From Pantanalinema rosaneae (GTDB taxonomy: Bacteria; Cyanobacteriota; Cyanobacteriia; Leptolyngbyales; Leptolyngbyaceae), in contig NZ_JBLZFZ010000003.1 in the NCBI RefSeq assembly GCF_050753385.1, forward strand, positions 131,256 to 195,255: 64,000 nucleotides of DNA. Reading direction: 5' to 3'. Of the stretch, positions 1-7,636 are shown one piece after another. Positions within the stretch are counted from its first letter, which is position 1; every line of letters starts with the position of its first letter. Position numbers and translations under genes: made by a program. The notes below the pieces were generated by a model. It was not told where the DNA came from. It ran no database searches and worked only from the letters and a program-made list of their open reading frames with translations.

Positions 1-618
1 CGCATTTTTGACCTGGCAATCAAAACTCCAGTGATTGTGAATCTTCCCGCTCAGGTCTTTCCAGCCGTCACCGATTGGATTGAGCGTAATGGAGTGCTTG
101 AGATGGGAGCGCAGCATGGGGTCAGTATCTGTAAGTGGTTTATCTGCACTGGCGGCTATGACAGTGTGCAGCTTTTCATCCAATCTTTGAAGCAGTTTGA
201 TGGCAAAGTGCAGCATGTTTTTGTCCGCAACTGGGGACTCTGTGATGATTGGTCCCACCTGGACAGTAGAGAGGAACTACAAAAACTCCTGGCAAAGCAA
301 AAAGTCCCCGTGCTTGACTTTCCTAAATTCAGCTATCGAGAGCGGGATCACCTGGATGCCAAGCGACTTGCTTTTTCAGCAGGTAGGGAGAGTGGTGAAC
401 TGGGCGTTTTAGGGAAGCAGCGGCTCCATACGTTTCTGAAGAGTGCTTATCAGGCGATCGACCAGGCAAACATCTGGAAACTCTCACCCTCAGAAGTTAG
501 TCCTTCAAAGCCAACTGCGACTGATGAGCCATCAATGGCAGATGGAGAAGCTACCATTCAAACGGCTGAACCAGCAGCCAGCGGTTCTAAATCCCGCAAT
601 AGCAAACGTTCAAGCTAA
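1..618 (+). CDS. C-terminal part of a ParA/TraL-like P-loop ATPase (5' truncated)
   Basis: The frame is open to the first base of the window, so the gene begins upstream; the GTG at 31 is only an internal codon. About 205 residues are visible. The segment with VIVNLPAQVF, a GVLEMGAQHG stretch and the HVFVRNWGL strand resembles the distal half of MinD/ParA-fold ATPases of the TraL/MobD type used in plasmid transfer. The Walker A half is not in the window. The last 45 residues are a Ser/Thr/Ala-rich tail ending in SKSRNSKRSS. The next gene starts 14 bases after the stop, so they are probably cotranscribed. Family assignment is by recall of the fold pattern and is tentative. Confidence 0.5.
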   Translation, partial: RIFDLAIKTPVIVNLPAQVFPAVTDWIERNGVLEMGAQHGVSICKWFICTGGYDSVQLFIQSLKQFDGKVQHVFVRNWGLCDDWSHLDSREELQKLLAKQKVPVLDFPKFSYRERDHLDAKRLAFSAGRESGELGVLGKQRLHTFLKSAYQAIDQANIWKLSPSEVSPSKPTATDEPSMADGEATIQTAEPAASGSKSRNSKRSS

Positions 619-632
619 GGGAGGTAAGGCTT

Positions 633-1415
633 ATGAGCAATCCCCGCCAAATAGAAGAACCTTTGGATCTAGATGAGCAATTTCTGGAATCGATGGCTGC
701 CAGGGGTAAAGGTCTAAATCGGATTCCCTACCCGACCCTGCTCGATCTAGCAATTCGCGGTAAGGATGATTCTTTCAAAGCCAGGGTTTGGGAAATTGTG
801 GTGCAAACTGGAATTGACCCAGACGATCCAGCTTTTTTGATGCTGGTGGCTACGGGCAGGCTAGAAGTGCTGCTAGAGGACAGCCCCCAAGAGATGGAGA
901 CAATGTTTGATCAGTGGCAGACGCAGTTATACGATCGGCTCCAGACCTATGAAAAGGTAGCGATCAAGGGACACCAAAAGGCGATCGCCCAAACCGTCTC
1001 TGCTCTGATTCGTCGCACAGAGTTTGAGCGGGCTATTCACTCGGTTCCCTCATTGATTGCAGCCGGGGTATTGCTCCTGGTTACAGCCGGATTGGGAGGA
1101 TTCTTGGGCATTGCTGGACTTTCCTGGTATCAAGCCAGTCGCCCCCTCGATCCCGCCGGACCCCGACAACTGACATTAGAGCAAGCCAAAGCGTTAGAAT
1201 GGGCAACCAGTGCCGAGGGACTATTTGCCCGCAACCTAGTGAATTGGAATCAGGACTTGTTAAGCCGCGATCGCAGTGGACAGCTTGTCTGTGCCAATGA
1301 AGTGAAGCGTTTGGGTGTCACCCTGGAGATGCTGCCTAATCGAAAAGCGACTGCCGGATTCTGCACGTTATGGGTTCAGCCTCCTAATCAACGCGAATTT
1401 GCGCCCGTTCAATGA
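633..1415 (+). CDS. Single-pass membrane protein of plasmid type, function unknown
   Basis: A good ribosome site (AGGGAGG) sits just before the ATG. The protein has 260 residues. The N-terminal 135 residues are soluble and acidic; one hydrophobic segment lies at about 140-163 (LIAAGVLLLVTAGLGGFLGIAG), followed by an external-type domain of about 95 residues with two cysteines. It resembles a cyanobacterial plasmid family (I believe DUF6753, not verified). It is sandwiched between a TraL-like ATPase and a lipoprotein and overlaps the next frame by four bases (ATGA), which suggests a three-gene unit, possibly part of a conjugation apparatus. No catalytic motif is visible. Confidence 0.7.
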   Translation: MSNPRQIEEPLDLDEQFLESMAARGKGLNRIPYPTLLDLAIRGKDDSFKARVWEIVVQTGIDPDDPAFLMLVATGRLEVLLEDSPQEMETMFDQWQTQLYDRLQTYEKVAIKGHQKAIAQTVSALIRRTEFERAIHSVPSLIAAGVLLLVTAGLGGFLGIAGLSWYQASRPLDPAGPRQLTLEQAKALEWATSAEGLFARNLVNWNQDLLSRDRSGQLVCANEVKRLGVTLEMLPNRKATAGFCTLWVQPPNQREFAPVQ

Positions 1416-1453
1416 AACTAAGCATCTATCCAAAGTTTGAGGGGAATTTACCA

Positions 1454-1987
1454 ATGTGGACTTGTAAAACTACTCAATACTGGACAGTCGTGACTTTGGC
1501 GGGGATGCTTGCCGTTGGTTGCACTCCTCGCGCAACAAGAGGCGGAAATGAAGCCACTCAAGCGCAAAATCCTTCCATTCCAGAATATCCGCTGCTCTAT
1601 AATGTGGATGTTAAAGTATGCGGCAACATCATTGCACCACTAAAGGATGGAAAACGCTGCATCACGACTCAACTTCAGCTTTGGGGTCCAGTCGGCGAGG
1701 CAAAGCTGGTTCGGACTGGAGTTGCTCTGCCATCCGTGTCCGCTGTACAACACAAAGTTGCGATCGCCTCAAAAGGCTGCTACCCAGCATACTCGCAACC
1801 TTCACAAGAACAATTTTACTGGGCAGACACGATTATCCAGGTTAACCGGGGTGGAAAAACCACGATCGAGGTAAAACCCACACAACTTTCAAATCAGCAA
1901 GTTCATGAATTGGTCACTGGGAAGCTTTCAAATTCAAGTGTTCCAACCTTCGGCGGTGGTGGCTGTGAACCTGCACTTGCTAGTTGA
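1454..1987 (+). CDS. Predicted outer or inner membrane lipoprotein
   Basis: Starting at 1454 (preceded by GAGGGG) gives a standard lipoprotein signal: a short charged start, a hydrophobic core TVVTLAGMLAVG and then cysteine at residue 23. An upstream in-frame ATG at 1412 overlaps the previous stop by four bases and would add 14 residues; both are possible. The mature part is about 155 residues with several cysteines (VKVCGN, KRCITT, SKGCYP, GGGCEP), so disulfides are likely. It follows a membrane protein in the same unit, and small lipoproteins such as VirB7/TraV occur in type IV secretion loci, but no sequence match to those is evident. Confidence 0.65.
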   Translation: MWTCKTTQYWTVVTLAGMLAVGCTPRATRGGNEATQAQNPSIPEYPLLYNVDVKVCGNIIAPLKDGKRCITTQLQLWGPVGEAKLVRTGVALPSVSAVQHKVAIASKGCYPAYSQPSQEQFYWADTIIQVNRGGKTTIEVKPTQLSNQQVHELVTGKLSNSSVPTFGGGGCEPALAS

Positions 1988-2002
1988 AATCGCGTTTCGC
2001 CA

Positions 2003-2026
2003 ATCGTCCAAGCGCCCTTGGACAAT
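2003..2026. repeat. Hairpin repeat A, left copy
   Basis: ATCGTCCAAG and CTTGGACAAT are 10-base arms around the loop CGCC, with one mismatch. A T-run follows (ATTTTTC), so it may end transcription of the lipoprotein gene. A near-identical hairpin stands at 3221-3244 on the other side of the nuclease gene. Confidence 0.75.
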
Positions 2027-2044
2027 TTTTCATCTCCAAACAGC

Positions 2045-3103
2045 TTACTCGTCTCGCTCTGTGAGGTCTGCGATCGCCTCCACTGACAAAGTATTCAACT
2101 CCATCTCAAGTTGCTCAATGCTGGGCAGACTCCCCTGTAGCGGTTCCGGTAGCGTGTCCTTCAGTCGATAGGTTGCCACACCCACCGGATGCTGAATGTA
2201 CCGTAACGCATATTCTACCGTTGCTTTATTTTTAGACTTGCACAAGACAATTCCGATCGTTGGATTATCCATTTCACTTCGCAGCAAATCGTCTACAGCA
2301 GCAATGTAGAAGCTCATTTTGCCCGAAAATTCAGGTTCAAATTCGACCATCTTCAGATCAATGACCACGTAGCAATGCAGTTTAACGTGGTAGAAGAGCA
2401 GATCGAGTTTATATTCCTTGCCGCCTACTTCAAGCGAATACTGGCTACCCAAAAAAGAAAAGCCCACTCCCAGTTCCAGCAAAAAATCTCGAATGTGATC
2501 CACCAATGCCCGTTCAAAATCCCGTTCCTGAGCGGCTTCTGCTAGTTCTAAAAACTCAAAATTGTACGGACTCTTCAAAATTTGACGAGCCAAGTCCGAC
2601 TGACTTTGGGGTAATGTATGGTCGAAATTATTGACCGCATTTCCAACTCGCTGATACAAGCCGCTTTCAATCTGGTGAACCAGGGCACTACGGCTCCAGC
2701 CATGTTCGATCGTTTTTTGGGCATACCACAGCCGTTCCTCATTGGCTTTGAGCTTGTCCAGCAAAGCAATATTGTGATACCAAGTAATTTGTCCCATCAC
2801 TGCCTGAATCAGCGTTTCATCAGGGAAAGCCTGGGCAAAGGCTCGCATATAAAGCAGATTGGAGCGAGAAAAGCCTTTCATCTCCGGAAAAGCATATTTC
2901 AGATCTTTGGATAAGCGCTCAATGACTTTAGCTCCCCACCCCTCCTGCTGTTGTTTAGCAAGAATGGCACACCCAATTCTCCAATACAGAGTCACGAGTT
3001 CCCGGTTGACTGCGGTAGCTGCCCGCAGTTGAGCACTCTGAATCCATTCTTTGAGGTCATCCAGAAAGCGACCATAGCTATCTGAAGACAGGTTACTTGC
3101 CAT
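2045..3103 (-). CDS. YhcG-type PD-(D/E)XK nuclease (DUF1016 family)
   Basis: The protein has two recognisable parts. The first 150 residues match the DUF1016 N-terminal domain (LVTLYWRIGCAIL, GWGAKVIERLSKDL, FSRSNLLYMRAF). The C-terminal half is the YhcG nuclease domain, with conserved YKLDLLFYH followed by CYVVIDLK, the D and the (D/E)xK of a PD-(D/E)XK fold. I chose ATG 3103 (MASNLSSDSYGRF), because the extension to 3157 is not typical of the family. Members are found as solitary accessory genes and next to restriction and defence genes; the biochemical role is not settled. The gene stands alone between two copies of hairpin A, opposite in direction to its neighbours. Confidence 0.85.
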   Translation of the reverse strand: MASNLSSDSYGRFLDDLKEWIQSAQLRAATAVNRELVTLYWRIGCAILAKQQQEGWGAKVIERLSKDLKYAFPEMKGFSRSNLLYMRAFAQAFPDETLIQAVMGQITWYHNIALLDKLKANEERLWYAQKTIEHGWSRSALVHQIESGLYQRVGNAVNNFDHTLPQSQSDLARQILKSPYNFEFLELAEAAQERDFERALVDHIRDFLLELGVGFSFLGSQYSLEVGGKEYKLDLLFYHVKLHCYVVIDLKMVEFEPEFSGKMSFYIAAVDDLLRSEMDNPTIGIVLCKSKNKATVEYALRYIQHPVGVATYRLKDTLPEPLQGSLPSIEQLEMELNTLSVEAIADLTERDE

Positions 3104-3220
3104 TTCGTTTACAGAACATGGTGCTGAGGGACATCCAGACCTTACTACACTGTGCAATTGGGCGTTTTACATGACGGGCAGAAACCAGCATATCCTGTAC
3201 TGGCGGCGGAGAGACCATCA

Positions 3221-3244
3221 ATTGTCCAAGCGATCTTGGACAAT
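3221..3244. repeat. Hairpin repeat A, right copy
   Basis: ATTGTCCAAG, loop CGAT, CTTGGACAAT: a perfect 10-base inverted repeat in the promoter side of the YhcG-type gene. It differs from the left copy at one arm position and in the loop. It ends two bases before the next hairpin type begins. Confidence 0.8.
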
Positions 3245-3246
3245 TA

Positions 3247-3282
3247 GTTCTAGCTTATTATATTAAATAGTAAAGCTAGAAC
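3247..3282. repeat. Hairpin repeat B, upstream copy
   Basis: GTTCTAGCTT at 3247-3256 and AAGCTAGAAC at 3273-3282 form a perfect 10-base inverted repeat with a 16-base AT-rich loop, ending eight bases before the next start codon. It could be an operator or a leader hairpin. Confidence 0.75.
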
Positions 3283-3290
3283 AAAAAACT

Positions 3291-3965
3291 ATGCCCAGGA
3301 AAAAGTGCGGCTTTAGCTTTAGTTGTGCTGCCATGATGCTTCAGCCAGGGCTAGAACCAAAAGACTGCCCCAACTATGAAACCTGCGGATCTGCCGCTGA
3401 GTTAACTCCTGAAGAGGAGGTGGAGCTAATTCAGGTTCGAGAGGTGCAACGGCAGGAAGCGCAGCAGCAATGGGAGCGAATTCAGGAACGTATCCGGGTG
3501 AGCCGTCACTGGGCAGCCGTAACGATGTTGATGGAGAGAGGTTGTTCACAATCCCTGGAAGACTTCGGCGTAGTCGATTCATTGGCATCGATCGAAATGA
3601 GACTTCAAGAGTTGCGATCGCGTACAGAACAGTTCACCCAAGACTGCTACATCGCTCCCGATAACTGTGAGGCACACCGCTACAATGTCAAGCGCCCGTC
3701 TGGAACTTATTGGTATAACAAGCTCACCAGCAGAGAAGCAATTTTTGAGCCAGAGGAAAAAGAGGAGAAAGTCAAGGTTATTCACCTCAGTCATGACGAT
3801 GATCCACGCAATACTGAGGGACGACTGGGAATTGAGCGCCGCAACCGATTACACCAACTCCAAACACAGCTTCAGATTGCGGAAGGAGCGTTAGAGCAAG
3901 CGATCGCACTACTCACTGAACCTTTAGATCTGGTTCTAGCTAATAATGAAAACTTATACAGCTAG
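3291..3965 (+). CDS. Cysteine-containing coiled-coil protein, function unknown
   Basis: 224 residues. The N-terminus carries four cysteines in the order C6, C12, C26, C32, the last two in DCPNYETCG, which could bind a metal. A long charged helical stretch follows (about 36-70, EEEVELIQVREVQRQEAQQQWERI), and a second helical segment closes the protein (about 180-215), so coiled coil is likely. The middle contains GTYWYNKLTSREAIF. I do not recognise the family with certainty; similar proteins with the CPNYxxC motif occur in cyanobacteria. The gene is bracketed by two hairpins of the same sequence; the TAG stop lies inside the right arm of the downstream one. Confidence 0.7.
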   Translation: MPRKKCGFSFSCAAMMLQPGLEPKDCPNYETCGSAAELTPEEEVELIQVREVQRQEAQQQWERIQERIRVSRHWAAVTMLMERGCSQSLEDFGVVDSLASIEMRLQELRSRTEQFTQDCYIAPDNCEAHRYNVKRPSGTYWYNKLTSREAIFEPEEKEEKVKVIHLSHDDDPRNTEGRLGIERRNRLHQLQTQLQIAEGALEQAIALLTEPLDLVLANNENLYS

Positions 3966-3968
3966 AAC
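3933..3968. repeat. Hairpin repeat B, downstream copy
   Basis: GTTCTAGCT at 3933-3941 and AGCTAGAAC at 3960-3968 form a perfect 9-base inverted repeat with an 18-base loop. It covers the last codons and the stop of the 224-residue gene and repeats the arms of the hairpin at 3247-3282. Confidence 0.75.
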
Positions 3969-4013
3969 TATACCCTAACTTTCGGCAGGGTGCGGGTGGG
4001 TGGGAAATGAAGT

Positions 4014-4034
4014 ACCCCGACTTATCGCCGGGGT
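4014..4034. terminator. Possible bidirectional terminator
   Basis: ACCCCG and CGGGGT pair around a 9-base loop between two convergent genes. TTT follows on the plus strand. The stem is short, so this is a weak call. Confidence 0.35.
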
Positions 4035-4065
4035 TTGATGTTAAGCTGCTGAAGCTGTCCAGGAA

Positions 4066-4500
4066 TTAGTCATCCAGATTGATGTCTTCTTCCAGGTCAA
4101 CTTCAAACTCCTCATCCGTATCCAGGTCATCCGTTGTACTCAAGCCGTTTAGCGCATTCAAGCGCCCTGTACGGGTTGCTTTGTGGGCTGCACGGCGATC
4201 GCGCACTTCGTCCAGATTTTGCAATCCATAGAGCTTGCGAGCATAGGTCAGCAGATCCCGGAGTGGGGTTTCGGCATAGTCCTTGCGAAACTGAGCATTG
4301 TGCTGTTCCCAATCGAACTCCTGTCCGTTGAAACGAGCGGATGCTGCCAGTTCCCGTCCAGACTCCTCCCGTAACACTTCAATCACCATCAGTCGAACTT
4401 TCTCCTGATAGGGAATCACCCGTTGCAAAGCGGGAGTGTGCTTCGGTGCCTTGCGTGCAGTATTTTTTGTAGCTTTGCGTGTTGCAGTTGCAGTAACCAT
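4066..4500 (-). CDS. Small protein with basic head and acidic tail
   Basis: 144 residues. The first 22 are Thr/Ala/Lys-rich (TATATRKATKNTARKAPK), the core at about 25-115 is mixed (REESGRELAASARFNGQEFDW, LLTYARKLYGLQN), and the last 25 are acidic (DLDTDEEFEVDLEEDINLDD). No catalytic motif is seen. It shares this charge layout with the proteins at 4708-5358 and 24454-25560, all on the minus strand of the plasmid-like half. The layout recalls DNA-binding proteins with an acidic regulatory tail, but that is inference. Confidence 0.7.
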   Translation of the reverse strand: MVTATATRKATKNTARKAPKHTPALQRVIPYQEKVRLMVIEVLREESGRELAASARFNGQEFDWEQHNAQFRKDYAETPLRDLLTYARKLYGLQNLDEVRDRRAAHKATRTGRLNALNGLSTTDDLDTDEEFEVDLEEDINLDD

Positions 4501-4638
4501 GAGAATTGCTCCTTTATGAGTGAGTTGGATTTCTCACCGCAATCGCATCGACAGATGCCTGTTTTGTGCAGTCCAAACTGCTATTCCTTCCGCAGTTGTT
4601 ACTGCGTTCCACTCCAGCGTGCCAGGGAGGTGGGCGGG

Positions 4639-4673
4639 AAAAAAGAACCCTGCATCAGTCAAACTAATGCAGG
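4639..4673 (-). terminator. Rho-independent terminator
   Basis: On the minus strand CCCTGCAT and ATGCAGGG (8-base stem, 10-base loop) are followed by TTCTTTTTT. It lies just downstream of the 216-residue acidic-tailed gene and fits its end. Confidence 0.75.
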
Positions 4674-4707
4674 GCAAGCAATCAGGCAGTGAACGAAGCT
4701 GAATGTG

Positions 4708-5358
4708 TTACTCGTCCTCTTCTTCGTCCAGATCCTCGTCTAACTCGTCATCTATATCGTCATCCAGTTCATCACTGGTTTCGTCATCCAGTTCATCATC
4801 GAGATCATCAAGGTCATCGTCCAGTTCATCATCCAAATCGTCCAGGTCGTCGTCCTGCTCTGCCTGGAACGAATTGCGCCGCTCCAGTGATGCCCGGTTG
4901 AATTCCACCAGGTCTGCAACCGCTTGTTCTGGATCAGTACGAATGGTGTCATACAGAAGACTCATCAGGATCGCCACCACTTCCGGCGGGTACTTCAGAG
5001 CATCGGGTTGTCCGAATAGTCGCGGGAACACCTTCGTATTCCATCGCTGCCAGTCGAACTTTTTGTTACCACCCTTCTTCTTCACCTGAGCGGCAATGTC
5101 AAGCCCAAGCTTTTCGCGGGTCGCATGCCCAATTTTGGTAGAGACACGAGCATCCCGGAGTTGCAGCTTCACGCCGTACTCCTTGAACACCAAGTTCCGC
5201 AATTCTTTGAGCAGTGCTGATGCGTTAGTTTCCGGCGGTCCATCAACCGTTGGTGCTTTGGCTTTGGTAGCTGAGGCTGTACCGTTAGGTTTAGCCATTT
5301 TGGAGGTGGCACTGTTGCGAGTGCCGTTGGAGGTGCGAGGTTTTGTGGTTGTTGCCAT
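4708..5358 (-). CDS. Acidic-tailed protein with Asp/Leu/Glu repeats
   Basis: 216 residues. The N-terminal 45 are low complexity and basic (TTTKPRTSNGTRNSATSKMAKP), the core at about 45-160 is folded-looking (ALLKELRNLVFKEYGVKLQLRDARV, GNKKFDWQRWNTKVFPRLFG, VVAILMSLLYDTIRTDPEQA), and the last 50 are almost pure DDLDDELDD repeats. The FDWQRWN segment echoes FDWEQHN in the neighbour at 4066-4500, so the two are probably related. A clear terminator follows. The Ycf46-like ATPase starts divergently 75 bases away. Function unknown; nucleic-acid binding with an acidic tail is a guess. Confidence 0.7.
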   Translation of the reverse strand: MATTTKPRTSNGTRNSATSKMAKPNGTASATKAKAPTVDGPPETNASALLKELRNLVFKEYGVKLQLRDARVSTKIGHATREKLGLDIAAQVKKKGGNKKFDWQRWNTKVFPRLFGQPDALKYPPEVVAILMSLLYDTIRTDPEQAVADLVEFNRASLERRNSFQAEQDDDLDDLDDELDDDLDDLDDELDDETSDELDDDIDDELDEDLDEEEDE

Positions 5359-5433
5359 CTTAATAAACTCTCAAATTCAAGGTTTTCCCTCCCTCGCCGC
5401 ATTAGCGGCATTTCCCTCCAACACTCCATAACG

Positions 5434-7077
5434 TTGTTGGGCAAAAGTGTCCATTTGACTGAGGCAAGGAGTGTTTTTGTTTCGTTAGAACCAGGGGAAC
5501 CCCTACAGGTTCAGATCATGCGACAGTTGCAGGATTGGATAAAACTGATCGAGCAGAACGTTCCGATCGTGGCGCTAGAATATCAGACCCCCGATCGGAT
5601 GGCGGTGTTGAGCCAGTTTTATCGATGGGGTGAAGTGCGATCGCTTCCGGTTTATGTCTGGAATCCGGGTTTCTCAACACTTCAACAGTTGATAGCACCT
5701 CAAGGACAAACGATTCTGAAATCTACAACGCAAACGATCGAGCAAGATATTCTCCAATTCTTGTTAGAGCAGCCAAAACCTGGTATCTACCTTTTGGAAG
5801 GAGTTTTGAATAGCACGGTTGCAGAGATGAGTCAGCAACGTTGCTACCAACTCCTAAATACTTACCATCAGGCGCTATGGAACTCCGTGCCTCATTACTG
5901 GGTTTTGCTAGAAACTTACGTTCAATTGCCGCTAGAACTACAACCATTTATTCCAGTACTGTCTCATGCACTGCCCGATCACCAACAGGTACAGGCGATC
6001 GCTACCCAGTTTTGTAACCAGCATCTCTGGTTGGTCAAAGATGACCCAGAAGCTAAACAGAAACTGATCACAGCTTGTCAGGGATTGCCAATCGGTGAGA
6101 TTGAAATGGTGCTGAACAGACTGTTGGCATTTGTAGATAGCCCTGAGCAATTAGTGCAACTGATTTTGGAACACAAAATTAACAAACTGCGGGGGCGGGG
6201 ATTAGAGTACATTGCAGAACCCGATGTACCCACTGCTGCGGGATTAGATTTACTAGAGCGACGGTTGGAGGCGATCGCCTATCTGCTACGACCCGAAGCT
6301 CAACAATATGGACTGAGCTTGCCTACGGGCATGGTGCTATGGGGACCACCTGGTACAGGCAAAAGCTTATCTGCCAAATTAGCAGCTAAAAAGATGGGAT
6401 TACCCCTGCTGGCTGCAAATTGGGGCATTCTCTTGAGCAGTCCTAATCCCGATCGCGCTTTGAAGGAGTTTATTGCTGTAGTCACATCCCTAGCTCCCTG
6501 TGTGCTTTACTGGGATGATTTTGATAAGGGCTTTGCGGGCTGGGACTCCAATGCGGATGGCGGGATAGCCCGTCGTCTTTCGGCTGCTTTGCTAACCTGG
6601 ATGCAGGAACACCAGGAACCGATCTACACGATCGCGACTGTCAATCGTTTAGGACTGCTACCACCTGAATTGGTACGGCGGTTCGAGGACATCTTCTTTG
6701 TGGATCTACCTCATGAGGGAGCCAGATATGAGGTGTTCAATCTGCATCTGGCGAAGTACTTTCCGGCGTTTCAGGGAAATGGTCAGTCTCCCTGGACTGA
6801 TAACCAGTGGCGTAGACTATTGACGGAATACCGAATCTGCACCCCTGCTGAGATTGGGAATGCAGTGCGGCGATGTGCAGAGGAGGCGTTTTACAAGGGC
6901 AAACCGGGGCAGATTGAACTGGAGGATTTGTTGGAGCAGCGGCAGCAGTTTACTCCAGCGATGGAGCGAGAGTCGGAACAAATGCAGGCAATTCGGAATT
7001 TAGCAACCTATGCGAGACCTGCGAGTGGGGGCGATCGATCAAGGTTTGCCTATGTGCATCGGGAGTTGTTTGAGTAA
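5434..7077 (+). CDS. Ycf46-like AAA+ ATPase
   Basis: 547 residues. The first 270 carry no recognised motif. The AAA+ module follows: Walker A GPPGTGKS at about 304-311, a Walker B strand VLYWDDFDKGF at about 357-367 with Asp-Asp where Asp-Glu is usual, sensor-1 TIATVNRL, and an RRFEDIFFVDLP segment with the arginine finger. This order matches the Ycf46 family of cyanobacteria and plastids, whose role includes CO2-use regulation in Synechocystis. The start is uncertain: the TTG at 5434 is the longest option and a second TTG lies at 5455; ATG 5518 would cut a conserved-looking strand. It diverges from the acidic-tailed gene. The atypical Walker B may weaken hydrolysis. Confidence 0.75.
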   Translation: MLGKSVHLTEARSVFVSLEPGEPLQVQIMRQLQDWIKLIEQNVPIVALEYQTPDRMAVLSQFYRWGEVRSLPVYVWNPGFSTLQQLIAPQGQTILKSTTQTIEQDILQFLLEQPKPGIYLLEGVLNSTVAEMSQQRCYQLLNTYHQALWNSVPHYWVLLETYVQLPLELQPFIPVLSHALPDHQQVQAIATQFCNQHLWLVKDDPEAKQKLITACQGLPIGEIEMVLNRLLAFVDSPEQLVQLILEHKINKLRGRGLEYIAEPDVPTAAGLDLLERRLEAIAYLLRPEAQQYGLSLPTGMVLWGPPGTGKSLSAKLAAKKMGLPLLAANWGILLSSPNPDRALKEFIAVVTSLAPCVLYWDDFDKGFAGWDSNADGGIARRLSAALLTWMQEHQEPIYTIATVNRLGLLPPELVRRFEDIFFVDLPHEGARYEVFNLHLAKYFPAFQGNGQSPWTDNQWRRLLTEYRICTPAEIGNAVRRCAEEAFYKGKPGQIELEDLLEQRQQFTPAMERESEQMQAIRNLATYARPASGGDRSRFAYVHRELFE

Positions 7078-7081
7078 AGGT

Positions 7082-7636
7082 TTAGACAACATTGCCACTA
7101 CCTTCACTGATGAGTTGCGCAATCGCACCCTGAATGGCTGAGGCGATCGTGCCTGGTGGTAAGGCCGTTAGAATTTGTTGTTGCTGCTGCAAGAGAAAGT
7201 GTCTAAAGGCAGGATCATTCTGGGCTTCCTTCAAAAGGATTTGCTGAATCAGCTCTGTCTGCATGGGTGGAGTTGTTGCAATATCTTGCAACTGAGACAA
7301 GACCTGCTGGGAACCCTGGGAAACCTGAATCTCTGTTCCACTCTGAGTCACCAATGAACGAATCTGCCCAGCCGCTTCGGTGTATTCAATCTGTCCCTGT
7401 CCGGTCAGATTGGTGATCGCGCTACCTTCAATGTAGAAGTTAGTACCAAAAGCCTGTTTGCTCAGTTGTTTCAGGGCTTCTGCCTGACTTTCTGAAATCC
7501 CAGCGAATTGCCTGACCAGTTGTTGACTCTCGGCCAAGCGTTGCTTGATATCTTCGTAATCGCGGTAAATTGAGTCTTTAATGGTGGTTTCTAGACGGCG
7601 TTGTTGCATGAAGAGGAGTTGCGGAGGGCGAGGCAT
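7082..7636 (-). pseudogene. C-terminal fragment of IS-split pentapeptide-repeat protein (chimeric start)
   Basis: This reading frame begins inside the left end of the IS903-like element: its ATG at 7636 and about 13 codons come from the transposon. The remaining 168 codons belong to the gene whose N-terminal part lies at 8661-10305. Removing the element and one copy of the 9-bp duplication restores one frame of about 716 codons (SLETTIKDSIYRDYED at the joint). The fragment has a helical stretch (YEDIKQRLAESQQLVRQF), then GSAITNLTGQGQIEYTEAA, a motif shared with the nearby CHAT protein, and a Gln-rich end. It might still be made as a separate protein from the transposon-supplied start. Confidence 0.85.
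7588..7596. repeat. Target-site duplication, left copy
   Basis: TTTCTAGAC directly abuts the left inverted repeat of the IS903-like element and is identical to 8661-8669. Confidence 0.9.

Noticed and set aside
4703..5089. Serine-run reading frame on the plus strand
   Set aside because: It is the mirror of the Asp/Leu/Glu repeat in the acidic-tailed minus-strand gene; the poly-Ser arises from the complementary repeat.
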